The notes under the pieces were generated by a model. It was not told the origin of the DNA. It saw only the letters and a list, made by a program, of their open reading frames with translations, and did no database searches. A stretch of DNA of 7,901 nt from Dehalococcoidia bacterium (GTDB lineage Bacteria; Chloroflexota; Dehalococcoidia; SAR202; UBA11138), in contig JAAXHY010000517.1 in assembly GCA_012270665.1 (NCBI GenBank), positions 1 to 7,901 on the forward strand, read 5' to 3'. This document shows positions 1 to 5,877 of the stretch, piece after piece. Position 1 is the stretch's first letter. Each line of letters opens with the position of its first letter. The position numbers and the translations under genes were made by a program.

Positions 1-609
1 TTCCCAGAGTCCGGTGAGCCACTGGTGAATACGCGTCCTGTTGAGCGCGTCGAGAGCGCCGAAGGGCTCGTCCAGCAAGAAGACCTCCTGGTCGGCCAAG
101 ACGGTGCGAAGGAAGGCAGCGCGCTGTCGCATACCGCCCGAAAGGCTGTGAGGATATGACTTCTCGAATCCTTCGAGACCGAAGCGTCCTAGATGCTCTG
201 TTGCCCGTGACGTGGCTTCCTGCCTCGAAACGCCCTGGAGTTCGAGTCCCAGGATGGCATTGTCCAATACGCTTCTCCAGGGCAGCAGCAGATCTTTCTG
301 CTGCATGTATCCTACCGAACCTAGACGTGAGGGATCCTGTTTGCCATACAGAGAGAGGCTTCCCGACGTCGGTTCGTCGAGACCGGCGATGATGTTCAGC
401 ATCGTGCTCTTGCCGCACCCGGAGGGGCCGATTATGCTGACGAACTCGCCGTCGCTGGCATGAAAGTTGACGTTGTTCAGAGTCGGCAAGGGCTGACCGT
501 CGCGCTCGAACGTCTTGGACAGTCCGTCTATACGAATAGCGTATCGCGCGGGATCGGAAGCCTGCGCTTGTCCGTAGCCTCTCTCTTCAGTTTTGTCCAC
601 AGCCAACAT
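1..609 (-). CDS. ABC transporter ATP-binding protein, NitT/TauT (SsuB/ThiZ-like) type, probable thiamine-precursor uptake; 3' end outside window
   Basis: This is the cytoplasmic ATPase subunit of an ABC importer. I translated it by hand on the minus strand from ATG at 609-607; it stays open for exactly 203 codons to the window edge. Visible motifs are Walker A GPSGCGKST (residues 61-69), the Q-loop region YMQQKDLLLPWRSV (101-114), signature LSGGMRQR (156-163) and Walker B with D-loop VFLLDEPFGALDA (176-188). The LLPWRSVLDNA stretch is typical of the nitrate/sulfonate/taurine and pyrimidine (ThiZ) subfamily. A TPP riboswitch lies directly upstream, so the likely substrate is a thiamine precursor such as hydroxymethylpyrimidine; that is inference from context. 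The switch-H region, C-terminus, permease and binding protein are outside the window. There is no good Shine-Dalgarno before the ATG. An in-frame GTG two codons upstream (615) is an alternative start. Confidence 0.9.
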   Translation of the reverse strand, partial: MLAVDKTEERGYGQAQASDPARYAIRIDGLSKTFERDGQPLPTLNNVNFHASDGEFVSIIGPSGCGKSTMLNIIAGLDEPTSGSLSLYGKQDPSRLGSVGYMQQKDLLLPWRSVLDNAILGLELQGVSRQEATSRATEHLGRFGLEGFEKSYPHSLSGGMRQRAAFLRTVLADQEVFLLDEPFGALDALNRTRIHQWLTGLWE

Positions 610-615
610 ACTCAC

Positions 616-650
616 AAAAGGAGACCGCCCACCTGTGCGGGTGGGCGGTC
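616..650 (-). terminator. Riboswitch expression-platform hairpin, probable intrinsic terminator
   Basis: A perfect 11-bp inverted repeat pairs 623-633 with 640-650 around a 6-nt loop (634-639). On the minus strand the stem is followed by TCTCCTTTTG, a modest T-rich tract. It lies between the TPP aptamer and the ATPase gene, only 13 nt before the start codon. Termination on TPP binding is the simplest reading. Because the T tract is imperfect and the hairpin sits so close to the start codon, blocking of translation initiation is also possible. I did not identify a clear antiterminator partner. Confidence 0.75.
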
Positions 651-674
651 ATTTGTCTCTGTGGACTCAACCAC

Positions 675-770
675 ATCCCTCCGCTGGCATTACCCAGATC
701 AGGTTCTTAGGGGTCGACAGCATTTTGGGCTGCCCTCTCAGCCTGGCCTTCCAAGCTCCCCCAGGGCGCG
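675..770 (-). promoter_or_regulatory. TPP (thiamine pyrophosphate) riboswitch aptamer, THI element
   Basis: On the minus strand the two conserved blocks of the THI element are present in order. CUGAGA (741-736), inside GGCUGAGAGGG, is the pyrimidine-binding side. The second block spans 704-682 and reads ACCUGAUCUGGGUAAUGCC followed by AGCG; it is the near-invariant 3' half. The terminal P1 helix can form between CCCU near 765 and AGGG near 677. The aptamer begins about 10 nt after the predicted transcription start and precedes the ATPase gene, so it should reduce expression of the transporter when TPP is plentiful. Confidence 0.96.
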
Positions 771-787
771 TATCTGATTTTCCGAGA

Positions 788-816
788 AGTCTATCCTGAA
801 CGCGGGCGGGTGTCAA
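788..816 (-). promoter_or_regulatory. Sigma70-type promoter of the TPP-riboswitch transport operon
   Basis: On the minus strand there is a perfect -35 TTGACA (816-811), a 17-nt spacer and a -10 TAGACT (793-788, 4 of 6 matches to TATAAT). The expected transcript start near 781 falls just upstream of the TPP aptamer, which fits a riboswitch leader. The transport operon thus has its own promoter and need not depend on readthrough from the methyltransferase gene upstream. Confidence 0.75.
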
Positions 817-968
817 CCGTGATGATTCGTTGACCGGCGCCTTTCTTGAGCCGGCGTTTAGTCCCTCATATCGCTCGGCGCTGGGAAACGAGCGGCGCTA
901 TAAGGAACTGCTTGTCGCGGGAGTATCCGTGTCGAAAGTAGAGTGGGCTGGGGACGCGCGACCCTGTG

Positions 969-1760
969 TCATCTCTTCCGCGCAACCCAGATCATCTCCG
1001 TGCTGCCCGCGTGAAACTCTGAGAGGTCGAAGTCGCCCAGCAGATCATCTACCTCAAAGCCACACATTACGAGAAGATGGTGTATCTCCCAGCGATGACA
1101 GTATCTCAGGATGTAGTCACGATACATTTTTCGAGTAACCGTGTTATCGCCATCGAGTTCCTCGATAATCATCCGTATGCTGACCGTCTGGTCGTGAGTA
1201 TCATACCGACTCTGCTGATAGAGGACGTAGCTCTTGCCCGTGACCGGGTCGGTAACGTCGTTCAAATGACGGGGTGCGTCGCCCTGTTCGAAGGCCATGT
1301 TTGGATCAGGCACGAATATGTTGAATACAAGCCTTCCACCCGGCCCCAGGTGCCGTAGGATGCTATCAAGAGCGCTGATCTGATCTTCCACGGTCATCAG
1401 CGCGAGAAATCCCCTGAAGGGAATAGTTACAAGGGGGAATTGACGCCGGGCGCCACTCGCATCCCGAAGGTCGAAGTCGCGCATATCGGCGTGGGTCAAC
1501 TCAACTGAGCCCGCTCCCTCTCGAAGCGACGATAGCTTCTTCCTAGCTTTCGAGAGCATAGCTGAAGACGAATCTATCCCGACCACGTCAATCCCCAATT
1601 GGGCTGTCGGGATCGCTATGCGCCCGGTTCCCACGCCGAGCTCCAGCACAGGACCCCCGGATTCCACGGCCTGCTGAGCGTAGAAGGGTATATCCGACCT
1701 GACATATGAGTAAACGGCGTCGTAGATGTCGGCCCAGGGATCGTAGGGAGAGCGCTCCAT
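969..1760 (-). CDS. Class I SAM-dependent methyltransferase, substrate unknown
   Basis: This 263-residue protein has the Rossmann methyltransferase fold. Motif I is VLELGVGTG (residues 38-46), binding the SAM methionine/ribose region. The acidic residue that binds the ribose is D63 in VVGIDSSSAML. A motif II-type HADMRDF lies near residue 92, and a motif IV/V-type GGRLVFNIFVPD follows in the middle of the protein. The N-terminus YDPWADIYDAVYSY resembles the cap of small-molecule methyltransferases. The C-terminal half (MYRDYILRYCHRWEIHHLLVMCGF) matches the usual tail of the Methyltransf_11/25 families. It is the third gene of the ruvC-ruvA transcript; its ATG overlaps the ruvA stop codon (TAATG), so translation is probably coupled. 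Nothing visible identifies the substrate, and a link to recombination is not implied by position alone. Confidence 0.9.
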   Translation of the reverse strand: MERSPYDPWADIYDAVYSYVRSDIPFYAQQAVESGGPVLELGVGTGRIAIPTAQLGIDVVGIDSSSAMLSKARKKLSSLREGAGSVELTHADMRDFDLRDASGARRQFPLVTIPFRGFLALMTVEDQISALDSILRHLGPGGRLVFNIFVPDPNMAFEQGDAPRHLNDVTDPVTGKSYVLYQQSRYDTHDQTVSIRMIIEELDGDNTVTRKMYRDYILRYCHRWEIHHLLVMCGFEVDDLLGDFDLSEFHAGSTEMIWVARKR

Positions 1761-2344
1761 TACGCGCCTGCCAGATACTCTAGGGCGGAGCGGATCCGGT
1801 CTTCCTCAGACTGGCCGTTGGATGAGGTTCGAGACAGCGCTTCTCTCGCCTCGTTGTCCCCGTATCCGAGCGCGGTCAGAGCATCCACCAGTTCCGAGTC
1901 GGGAGCGGAGACTCGCCCATCAGCGAAGTCGAGGTCCAGCTTGCCCTTGAGTTCCAGCACTATTCGGCTGGCGGTGCGCCGGCCTATGCCCGGCACTGCG
2001 GACAGGGCCTTCGTGTCGCCCTCTTCAACCGTTTGAACAAGGGACTGCGGGCTAAATCGCGCAAGCATCGCGAGCGCCAGGCGAGGCCCGATCCCGCTTA
2101 TGTTCAACAGGGTGTCGAACGTCTGGCGTTCATCTTCGGAGAGAAACCCGTATAGAGTCAGACTGTCCTCCCTGACTTGCAGTGAAGTATGCAGTCTCAG
2201 GGGTTCGCCCACGCGCCCTATCGAGTTCACGGAAGTGTCCGGCACACTGATCCGAAACGTCACTCCCCCTACGGCAACGTCAACCCAGTCGGCCCCCACG
2301 CCTCTCAGTGTTCCCGATATGGATGAAATAAGTGTCGAGACCAT
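1760..2344 (-). CDS. ruvA: Holliday junction branch-migration protein RuvA
   Basis: RuvA binds four-way DNA junctions as a tetramer and loads the RuvB motor. The 194-residue product shows all three regions. The N-terminal OB-fold (about 1-66) carries VREDSLTLYGF, with the acidic pin E59/D60 that separates strands. The middle region has two helix-hairpin-helix motifs, ISGIGPRLALAML (82-94) and VPGIGRRTASRIVLELKGK (117-135). A C-terminal three-helix domain (about 148-194), expected to contact RuvB, ends SALEYLAG. The length is normal. The ATG gives about five more residues than the usual RuvA N-terminus and has only a weak AGAG ribosome site. ruvA starts 6 nt after the ruvC stop; ruvB is not present in this operon. 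Confidence 0.97.
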   Translation of the reverse strand: MVSTLISSISGTLRGVGADWVDVAVGGVTFRISVPDTSVNSIGRVGEPLRLHTSLQVREDSLTLYGFLSEDERQTFDTLLNISGIGPRLALAMLARFSPQSLVQTVEEGDTKALSAVPGIGRRTASRIVLELKGKLDLDFADGRVSAPDSELVDALTALGYGDNEAREALSRTSSNGQSEEDRIRSALEYLAGA

Positions 2345-2350
2345 AATTCT

Positions 2351-2845
2351 CTATTCCCACATTTCGATGTCGTGGGTCTGGGCATTGTTGATGTGGCAGA
2401 TAGCCACGGCGGCGGCGTCTGCCCGGTCCGAGGGTTCCAGCGGATCTGGCAGATCCAGGAGGAACTGCACCATGTCCTGCACCTGCTCCTTGGAACTCCC
2501 CCCGTTATCAGTAACAGCTTTCTTGACTTCCCTAGGAGCGTACATGGATACAGGAATGCCATGAGACGCGGCGGCAACCATTGCGACCGCCTGCGCCTGA
2601 CCTACGGAAATGGCCGCCTTGATGTTTCGACCGACGAACGGCGACTCGACAGCCACGACGTCCGGCCTTATCTCGGCCATCAACTCTTCGAGGCGGCTGT
2701 GGAGCCATCCGAGGCGCGCAGCCAATTCGGCGCTCCTCGGAGGGCTGAGCGCATCCGACAGGCGCAGGGAATACATCTCGCCGTCCGACTCCACTAGCCC
2801 GACGCCCATCCTGTATGTACCGGGATCAACGCCCAAGACAAGCAA
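2351..2845 (-). CDS. ruvC: Holliday junction resolvase RuvC
   Basis: RuvC is the dimeric endonuclease that cuts Holliday junctions after RuvAB migration. From the TTG start the product is 164 residues. The RNase H-like catalytic set is complete: D7 in LGVDPGT, E67 in VAVESPFVGRN, and D140 and D143 in SDRADAAAVAICH. The substrate-contacting stretch APREVKKAVTDNGGSSKEQV (103-122) is also typical. I chose TTG at 2845 because GGAGG (2858-2854) sits 8 nt upstream and because this places the first catalytic Asp at residue 7, as in the family. An ATG at 2860 would add five residues but has no ribosome site. The frame remains open to 3154, but that part does not resemble RuvC. The gene ends in TAG, 6 nt before ruvA and in the same frame. 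Confidence 0.96.
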   Translation of the reverse strand: MLVLGVDPGTYRMGVGLVESDGEMYSLRLSDALSPPRSAELAARLGWLHSRLEELMAEIRPDVVAVESPFVGRNIKAAISVGQAQAVAMVAAASHGIPVSMYAPREVKKAVTDNGGSSKEQVQDMVQFLLDLPDPLEPSDRADAAAVAICHINNAQTHDIEMWE

Positions 2846-2853
2846 TCGAGTTT

Positions 2854-2858
2854 CCTCC
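2854..2858 (-). promoter_or_regulatory. Shine-Dalgarno GGAGG that sets the ruvC start
   Basis: On the minus strand GGAGG overlaps the first possible ATG of ruvC (2860-2858), so it cannot serve that codon. It is spaced 8 nt from TTG at 2845, the start giving the family-standard N-terminus. Confidence 0.7.
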
Positions 2859-2896
2859 ATATTATTTCGCGCCAGCGAACTGCAACCCAATGAGTG

Positions 2897-2926
2897 AATA
2901 TAAATACAAGAGCCGCATTTACGCAA
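2897..2926 (-). promoter_or_regulatory. Possible promoter of the ruvC-ruvA-methyltransferase operon
   Basis: On the minus strand TATATT (2902-2897) matches the -10 consensus at 5 of 6 positions and lies in an AT-rich patch. An 18-nt spacer separates it from TTGCGT (2926-2921), which keeps only the TTG of the -35 box. It lies about 50 nt before the ruvC start. No inverted repeat typical of a LexA operator was found beside it. Confidence 0.45.
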
Positions 2927-3071
2927 TACGCCACGGGATGTTTTGATGTCTGTATGTGATTCTACTGCCTTTAGGCTGCAAGGATCGTGTGCTAACCTGA
3001 AAGTAGCGCAGGCGATGATACATGAACTTTTATCCTCAACCCATGCGGCGCAAGCGTGAGCGAACATACTT

Positions 3072-3713
3072 ATGCAGTGGCTAGACTTTCTGATCTTACT
3101 TATCCTGGCTGTTTCGCTTCTCTGGGGCCTTAAGACCGGCATCCTGGAAGTCATTTTTCTGTGTACAGGAATCGTAGTTGGATGGTGGGTGTCCGGCAGA
3201 TATGCGGACGACGCAGGTGAATTGGTGGGCTTTTCGGCGGGCGCCGACGCCTTCGTTTCAGTTCTAGCTTACATCTTCATAATGTCGGTATGTACATTGA
3301 TATTCGTTATGGCAGGCCGCGTGATAAAGACGGTCGCGAACGCCGGCACGCTCGGAGCGGCGGGAATAGCCGACCGCATATCGGGCGTCGCCTTGGGGCT
3401 GGTCATTGGGCTGACGGCCTCCCTCGCTCTCATCGTAATCCTGGCTCGGCTCGCCTTCGCGTTTACCCTGACCGGGGCCGACCTGGACATCCCCGCGACA
3501 GGCGTGGCCGCCGTTGACAGCGTTGACACTGCCACAGTCGTCGAAGACAAAAAACACATCCTCGTGGATGGGCTTGTCAGTTCCAAGGCTGTTTCTCTGT
3601 TCCTGGATGTGTGGGGCAATGTCCCGAGGACTTCGCTGGGGCCCGTTGTCGGCGACTTCGCAATCGGGCTGGACTTGCTGGCTGAAGAGGCGCATGGGAA
3701 AAGTGTCGCATAA
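3072..3713 (+). CDS. cvpA: CvpA-family integral membrane protein
   Basis: This 213-residue membrane protein has the CvpA layout: an N-terminal hairpin WLDFLILLILAVSLLWGLKTG (3-23) followed by a second segment (about 26-42), then a segment near 62-83 (FVSVLAYIFIMSVCTLIFVM) and a long one near 104-130. The second half opens with DRISGVALGLVIG, the family's conserved turn. The last 75 or so residues are hydrophilic and probably non-membrane. CvpA was first linked to colicin V production in E. coli, but in most bacteria its function is unclear and it is often tied to envelope homeostasis. The ribosome site is poor (GTGAG, 11 nt upstream). The gene is divergent from ruvC and 99 nt upstream of the HNH gene, with which it may be co-transcribed. 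Confidence 0.85.
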   Translation: MQWLDFLILLILAVSLLWGLKTGILEVIFLCTGIVVGWWVSGRYADDAGELVGFSAGADAFVSVLAYIFIMSVCTLIFVMAGRVIKTVANAGTLGAAGIADRISGVALGLVIGLTASLALIVILARLAFAFTLTGADLDIPATGVAAVDSVDTATVVEDKKHILVDGLVSSKAVSLFLDVWGNVPRTSLGPVVGDFAIGLDLLAEEAHGKSVA

Positions 3714-3812
3714 TCATAATATGGAGATAGGGCTGGGGTTTGGGTTAAACTATGCTCGAGCGGTGATCGCTTCAGGGAGTTTCCGGCAGACAAGTCCACC
3801 GTAAGGCGTAGA

Positions 3813-4325
3813 ATGAGCGCAATCAATTCGCCGGTTCTGGTGCTTAACCAGAATTACCAGCCACTCAACGTCTGCAACGTGCGACGCGCCCTGGTCCTGG
3901 TAGGGCGAGGCAAGGCGGAGCTTGTCGTAAACGGACGCGGCCACATACAGAGTGTCTCGGAACTGTTCCCTGCGCCATCGGTAATCCGCCTGATCTACAT
4001 GGTGAAGAGGCCCGTAATGCGCCGCCGCCTCTCCAGACAGGCGGTGTTCTATCGCGACGGGTTCACCTGTCAGTACTGCGGCAAGCAGACGCGCCAACTC
4101 ACACTCGATCACATCATCCCCCGATGGCGGCAAGGCCCCCATTCCTGGGACAACATAGTGAGCGCCTGCATACCCTGTAATCATCACAAGGCGGGCAGGA
4201 CTCCACGTGAAGCGAGAATGAAGCTGCTGCGCGAACCGGGAGCGCCGAAACCCAACCCCTACTATATGTTCCAGCACCGCGAGATCATGGAAGAATGGCG
4301 TCCATTCATCCCGTGGGTGAGTTGA
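3813..4325 (+). CDS. HNH endonuclease family protein
   Basis: The 170-residue protein has an N-terminal domain opening SPVLVLNQNYQPLNVCNVRRA (6-26), typical of a widespread stand-alone HNH family, and a C-terminal HNH beta-beta-alpha metal fold. Zinc-knuckle cysteines C86, C89, C119 and C122 are present in CQYC and CIPC. The catalytic core is LDHIIPRW (98-105, H100), with N114 in WDNIV and H124/H125 in CNHHK. RTPREA and the tail NPYYMFQHREIMEEW also match this family. A nuclease activity on DNA is expected, but the cellular role of the family is not settled. No methyltransferase or restriction partner is adjacent, so a restriction system is not supported. AAGG about 7 nt before the ATG supports the start. 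Confidence 0.93.
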   Translation: MSAINSPVLVLNQNYQPLNVCNVRRALVLVGRGKAELVVNGRGHIQSVSELFPAPSVIRLIYMVKRPVMRRRLSRQAVFYRDGFTCQYCGKQTRQLTLDHIIPRWRQGPHSWDNIVSACIPCNHHKAGRTPREARMKLLREPGAPKPNPYYMFQHREIMEEWRPFIPWVS

Positions 4326-4366
4326 ACGCGCGCCGCCAGATTCACGGTATCTTTGGCGCGCGCGTT
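4325..4366. terminator. Long-loop palindrome between convergent genes, possible bidirectional terminator
   Basis: A 9-bp GC-rich inverted repeat pairs AACGCGCGC (4325-4333) with GCGCGCGTT (4358-4366) around a 24-nt loop. It starts at the last base of the HNH stop codon and covers the final codons of the PSP1-like ORF on the other strand. Neither strand has a T tract after the stem, so intrinsic termination would be weak. Its position between two converging genes is the main argument for a terminator role. Confidence 0.45.
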
Positions 4367-4560
4367 ATGAGATTCAGGACACGCGGCAACGGCGCATTCA
4401 GGTCCGAATGAGCGACTTGACTCGATCCTATGACGATACTGGCCTCTTTGTCGCCGCGCTCGGTCTCAACCATCACCCTGTCGGCGAATTCAACGCAGAT
4501 TCCGTTATCGTCATAGAAATGCACCTTCCCGGAAGGGGAAAAACGGACTCCCACGATCAT
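4342..4560 (-). CDS. Truncated PSP1/RicT (YaaT)-like protein, N-terminal region only
   Basis: The 72-residue product reads MIVGVRFSPSGKVHFYDD, then VMVETERGDKEASIVIG and LPRVLNLITRAP. This is the pattern of the first domain of PSP1/RicT proteins (VGVRF..GK..YFD, V.VET.RG.E.G.V..G, P...VLR.AT). Full-length family members are about 270 residues and continue into the conserved PSP1 C-terminal domain, which is wholly absent: the ORF stops at the palindrome shared with the HNH gene. RicT-type proteins act in RNA processing and development in Firmicutes, and the holB-yaaT order is classical there, so the position just after holB supports the identity. Its upstream ATG (4566) overlaps the holB stop. 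I chose 4560 because GGAGG (4572-4568) is 7 nt before it. It is either a decayed remnant or a reduced stand-alone domain. Confidence 0.65.
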   Translation of the reverse strand: MIVGVRFSPSGKVHFYDDNGICVEFADRVMVETERGDKEASIVIGSSQVAHSDLNAPLPRVLNLITRAPKIP

Positions 4561-4562
4561 AT

Positions 4563-5585
4563 TCATCCCTCCCGGCGATGTTCAGACAATGAGGGCAGTT
4601 GCATCATCATCCCCTCGATGGCCAGGCGCGGAGAGACGTTCCTCTCCAGCAGGAACACTGTTCGACGAATGGCTTTCAGAGAGGATACTACCGATTCGGG
4701 AGAAGTCTGGTCGGAAACCGAGAGCAGAGAGTCAAGGCGGGACTTGTTGACTACAAGTTCGCGTTTGCTCTGCGCGATGAGAAGCGCGTCCCGCCACCAC
4801 GATTGCCACAGGTTGAGTTCTTCCAGGACTCCTTGTCTGTCCGCCGAGAAGCGGCCGGAGAGCCGCTCGGCATAGTCGAACCTGTCTGACAGGGAACCGC
4901 TGACGGTCCTCTCTATGGCGTCCATTGATTCCCATATCTCGTCTATTATCCTCGGATTCGCTGCCGCCTCGATAGCCCAGCCAATCCTGCCGCCAGACAG
5001 TCCGGCTATCTCATCGGCTCTCTCCCGATTTACATTCTTCCGTTCCACCAGGAATTCGGAAACGGTGTTTAATGGAGCCGGACGGAGATCTATGCGTCGG
5101 CACCTTGAGACCAGGGTTGGCAGCACGGAGTTCAGGTCGGAAGCCACAAGTATGATGATGACATTTTCAGGCGGCTCTTCCAGCGTCTTGAGCAGGCTGT
5201 TGGCGGCTTCGCCACTCAGTTTCTCCGCGCTCTCGAATATGAAGACTCTACTGCGACCCTCGTATGGCAGCAGGCTTGCATCCCGCTGAATCTCCCGCAC
5301 CTGTTCGATACTGATCTGAGTCCGCAGCCTGCCCGACCTGGCTGGTTCCAGCCCAATGATCCGTACGTCCGGATGCAGCTGGGATGTAATACGCTGGCAC
5401 TGGCGGCAAGCGGCGCATGGAGTTCCACCGCAGGAGCAGTTCGCGGCGCGAGCGATGTCGAGAGCGAGAGTGGTCTTCCCAACTTTGGCTGGCCCGGTTA
5501 TCAGGTATGAGTGCGCGATCCTGCCCGCCTCTATCGAGCGGCTCAGAGTTCTCATCGCCTTTTCATGTCCGAACGTTTGCCACAT
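4563..5585 (-). CDS. holB: DNA polymerase III delta-prime subunit (clamp-loader AAA+ ATPase)
   Basis: The delta-prime subunit is the stator of the clamp loader that places the sliding clamp on DNA. From ATG 5585 the product is 340 residues, close to the usual 330 or so. It opens MWQTFGHEKAMRTLSRSI, the standard 'W..IIGHE' N-terminus. A P-loop GPAKVGKTT (31-39) is retained, followed by a zinc module with cysteines at 50, 52, 57, 60 and 63. Next come a degenerate Walker B region VFIFESAEKL (114-123), SLLKTLEEPP (130-139) and the SRC motif (160-162) that supplies the arginine finger. The C-terminal helical collar follows. A TTG at 5681 with a perfect GGAGG 8 nt upstream, in frame, would add 32 residues, so the start is uncertain. 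Downstream is the PSP1-like ORF, overlapping by its first ATG. tmk, often upstream, is absent here. Confidence 0.93.
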   Translation of the reverse strand: MWQTFGHEKAMRTLSRSIEAGRIAHSYLITGPAKVGKTTLALDIARAANCSCGGTPCAACRQCQRITSQLHPDVRIIGLEPARSGRLRTQISIEQVREIQRDASLLPYEGRSRVFIFESAEKLSGEAANSLLKTLEEPPENVIIILVASDLNSVLPTLVSRCRRIDLRPAPLNTVSEFLVERKNVNRERADEIAGLSGGRIGWAIEAAANPRIIDEIWESMDAIERTVSGSLSDRFDYAERLSGRFSADRQGVLEELNLWQSWWRDALLIAQSKRELVVNKSRLDSLLSVSDQTSPESVVSSLKAIRRTVFLLERNVSPRLAIEGMMMQLPSLSEHRREG

Positions 5586-5678
5586 GAGATGTTTTGGACT
5601 TGTCTTGTCCGCCACTCTCCAAGTTAGTGTTACTTGAGCCTGTATCAAATCTATCAATGCCCTTGCCAGAGCGTCAAT

Positions 5679-5694
5679 CAAGAAACTATCCTCC
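5679..5694 (-). promoter_or_regulatory. Alternative translation start site of holB: GGAGG with TTG
   Basis: On the minus strand GGAGG (5694-5690) is followed after 8 nt by TTG (5681-5679), in frame with holB and with no stop between. The layout matches the ruvC start in this window. If used, HolB gains a 32-residue extension beginning MIDALARALIDLIQAQ. The family alignment favours ATG 5585 instead, which has no visible ribosome site. Confidence 0.5.
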
Positions 5695-5735
5695 AATTCC
5701 TGCACTCTATGAAACGATGAAACGAAAAATAGCTC

Positions 5736-5765
5736 TTGACAGCAAATGCCACAGTAAAATAAAAT
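5736..5765 (+). promoter_or_regulatory. Sigma70-type promoter of the zinc-binding lipoprotein gene
   Basis: A perfect -35 TTGACA (5736-5741) and a -10 TAAAAT (5760-5765, 5 of 6 matches) are separated by 18 nt in a strongly AT-rich stretch. The expected start of transcription is near 5772. The inverted repeat at 5776-5794 begins a few bases later. Confidence 0.7.
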
Positions 5766-5775
5766 AATCAACATA

Positions 5776-5794
5776 AATGATATTCTGTATCATT
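5776..5794. promoter_or_regulatory. Candidate metal-regulator (Zur/Fur-type) operator
   Basis: AATGATATTCTGTATCATT is a perfect 7-bp inverted repeat with a 5-nt spacer. It is 19 bp long and AT-rich, with TGATA/TATCA cores like the boxes of the Fur superfamily. It overlaps the expected initial transcribed region just downstream of the -10 element, a classic repressor position, and the gene it would control is a zinc-binding receptor. Zur is the natural candidate; Fur or MntR/Mur cannot be excluded from sequence alone. Confidence 0.6.
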
Positions 5795-5877
5795 AACTCT
5801 CGAAACAGACCGAAAGCAATCATCGAGCCAAATCCCTAATTGATACTAGCTCTCATTGATGGAGGCAGTTTGAAACT

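Noticed and set aside
156..777. Plus-strand open frames across the first 800 bases
   Set aside because: They are antisense to the ABC ATPase motifs, the terminator hairpin and the TPP aptamer, all on the minus strand.
834..855. CCGGC...GCCGG hairpin as terminator of the ruvC-ruvA-methyltransferase operon
   Set aside because: Only about 5 bp of stem with an 11-nt loop and no T tract on the minus strand, and it is over 100 nt past the stop codon.
2345..2353. ruvC and ruvA lie in the same frame, separated only by TAG and two codons, suggesting a readthrough fusion like the one at 6142
   Set aside because: Both are complete, normally separate proteins of standard length and ruvA has its own ATG; same frame happens one time in three by chance.
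3061..3074. CGAACATAC near the cvpA start as an SOS (LexA) box
   Set aside because: Only the left half-site is present; the expected GTTCG-type right half is absent.
2846..3154. Long N-terminal extension of the ruvC frame, about 100 residues
   Set aside because: The extra sequence has no similarity to RuvC, includes the probable promoter, and overlaps the divergent cvpA start; GGAGG points to TTG 2845.
3750..4277. Minus-strand 175-residue open frame opposite the HNH gene
   Set aside because: The plus strand carries a complete HNH motif set and a matching ribosome site; the antisense frame has no recognisable domain.
5682..5774. Further extension of the holB frame to an ATG at 5774
   Set aside because: It would run back through the divergent znuA promoter and its AT-rich start region. 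Cys/Phe-rich residues there do not look like HolB, and no ribosome site supports that ATG.
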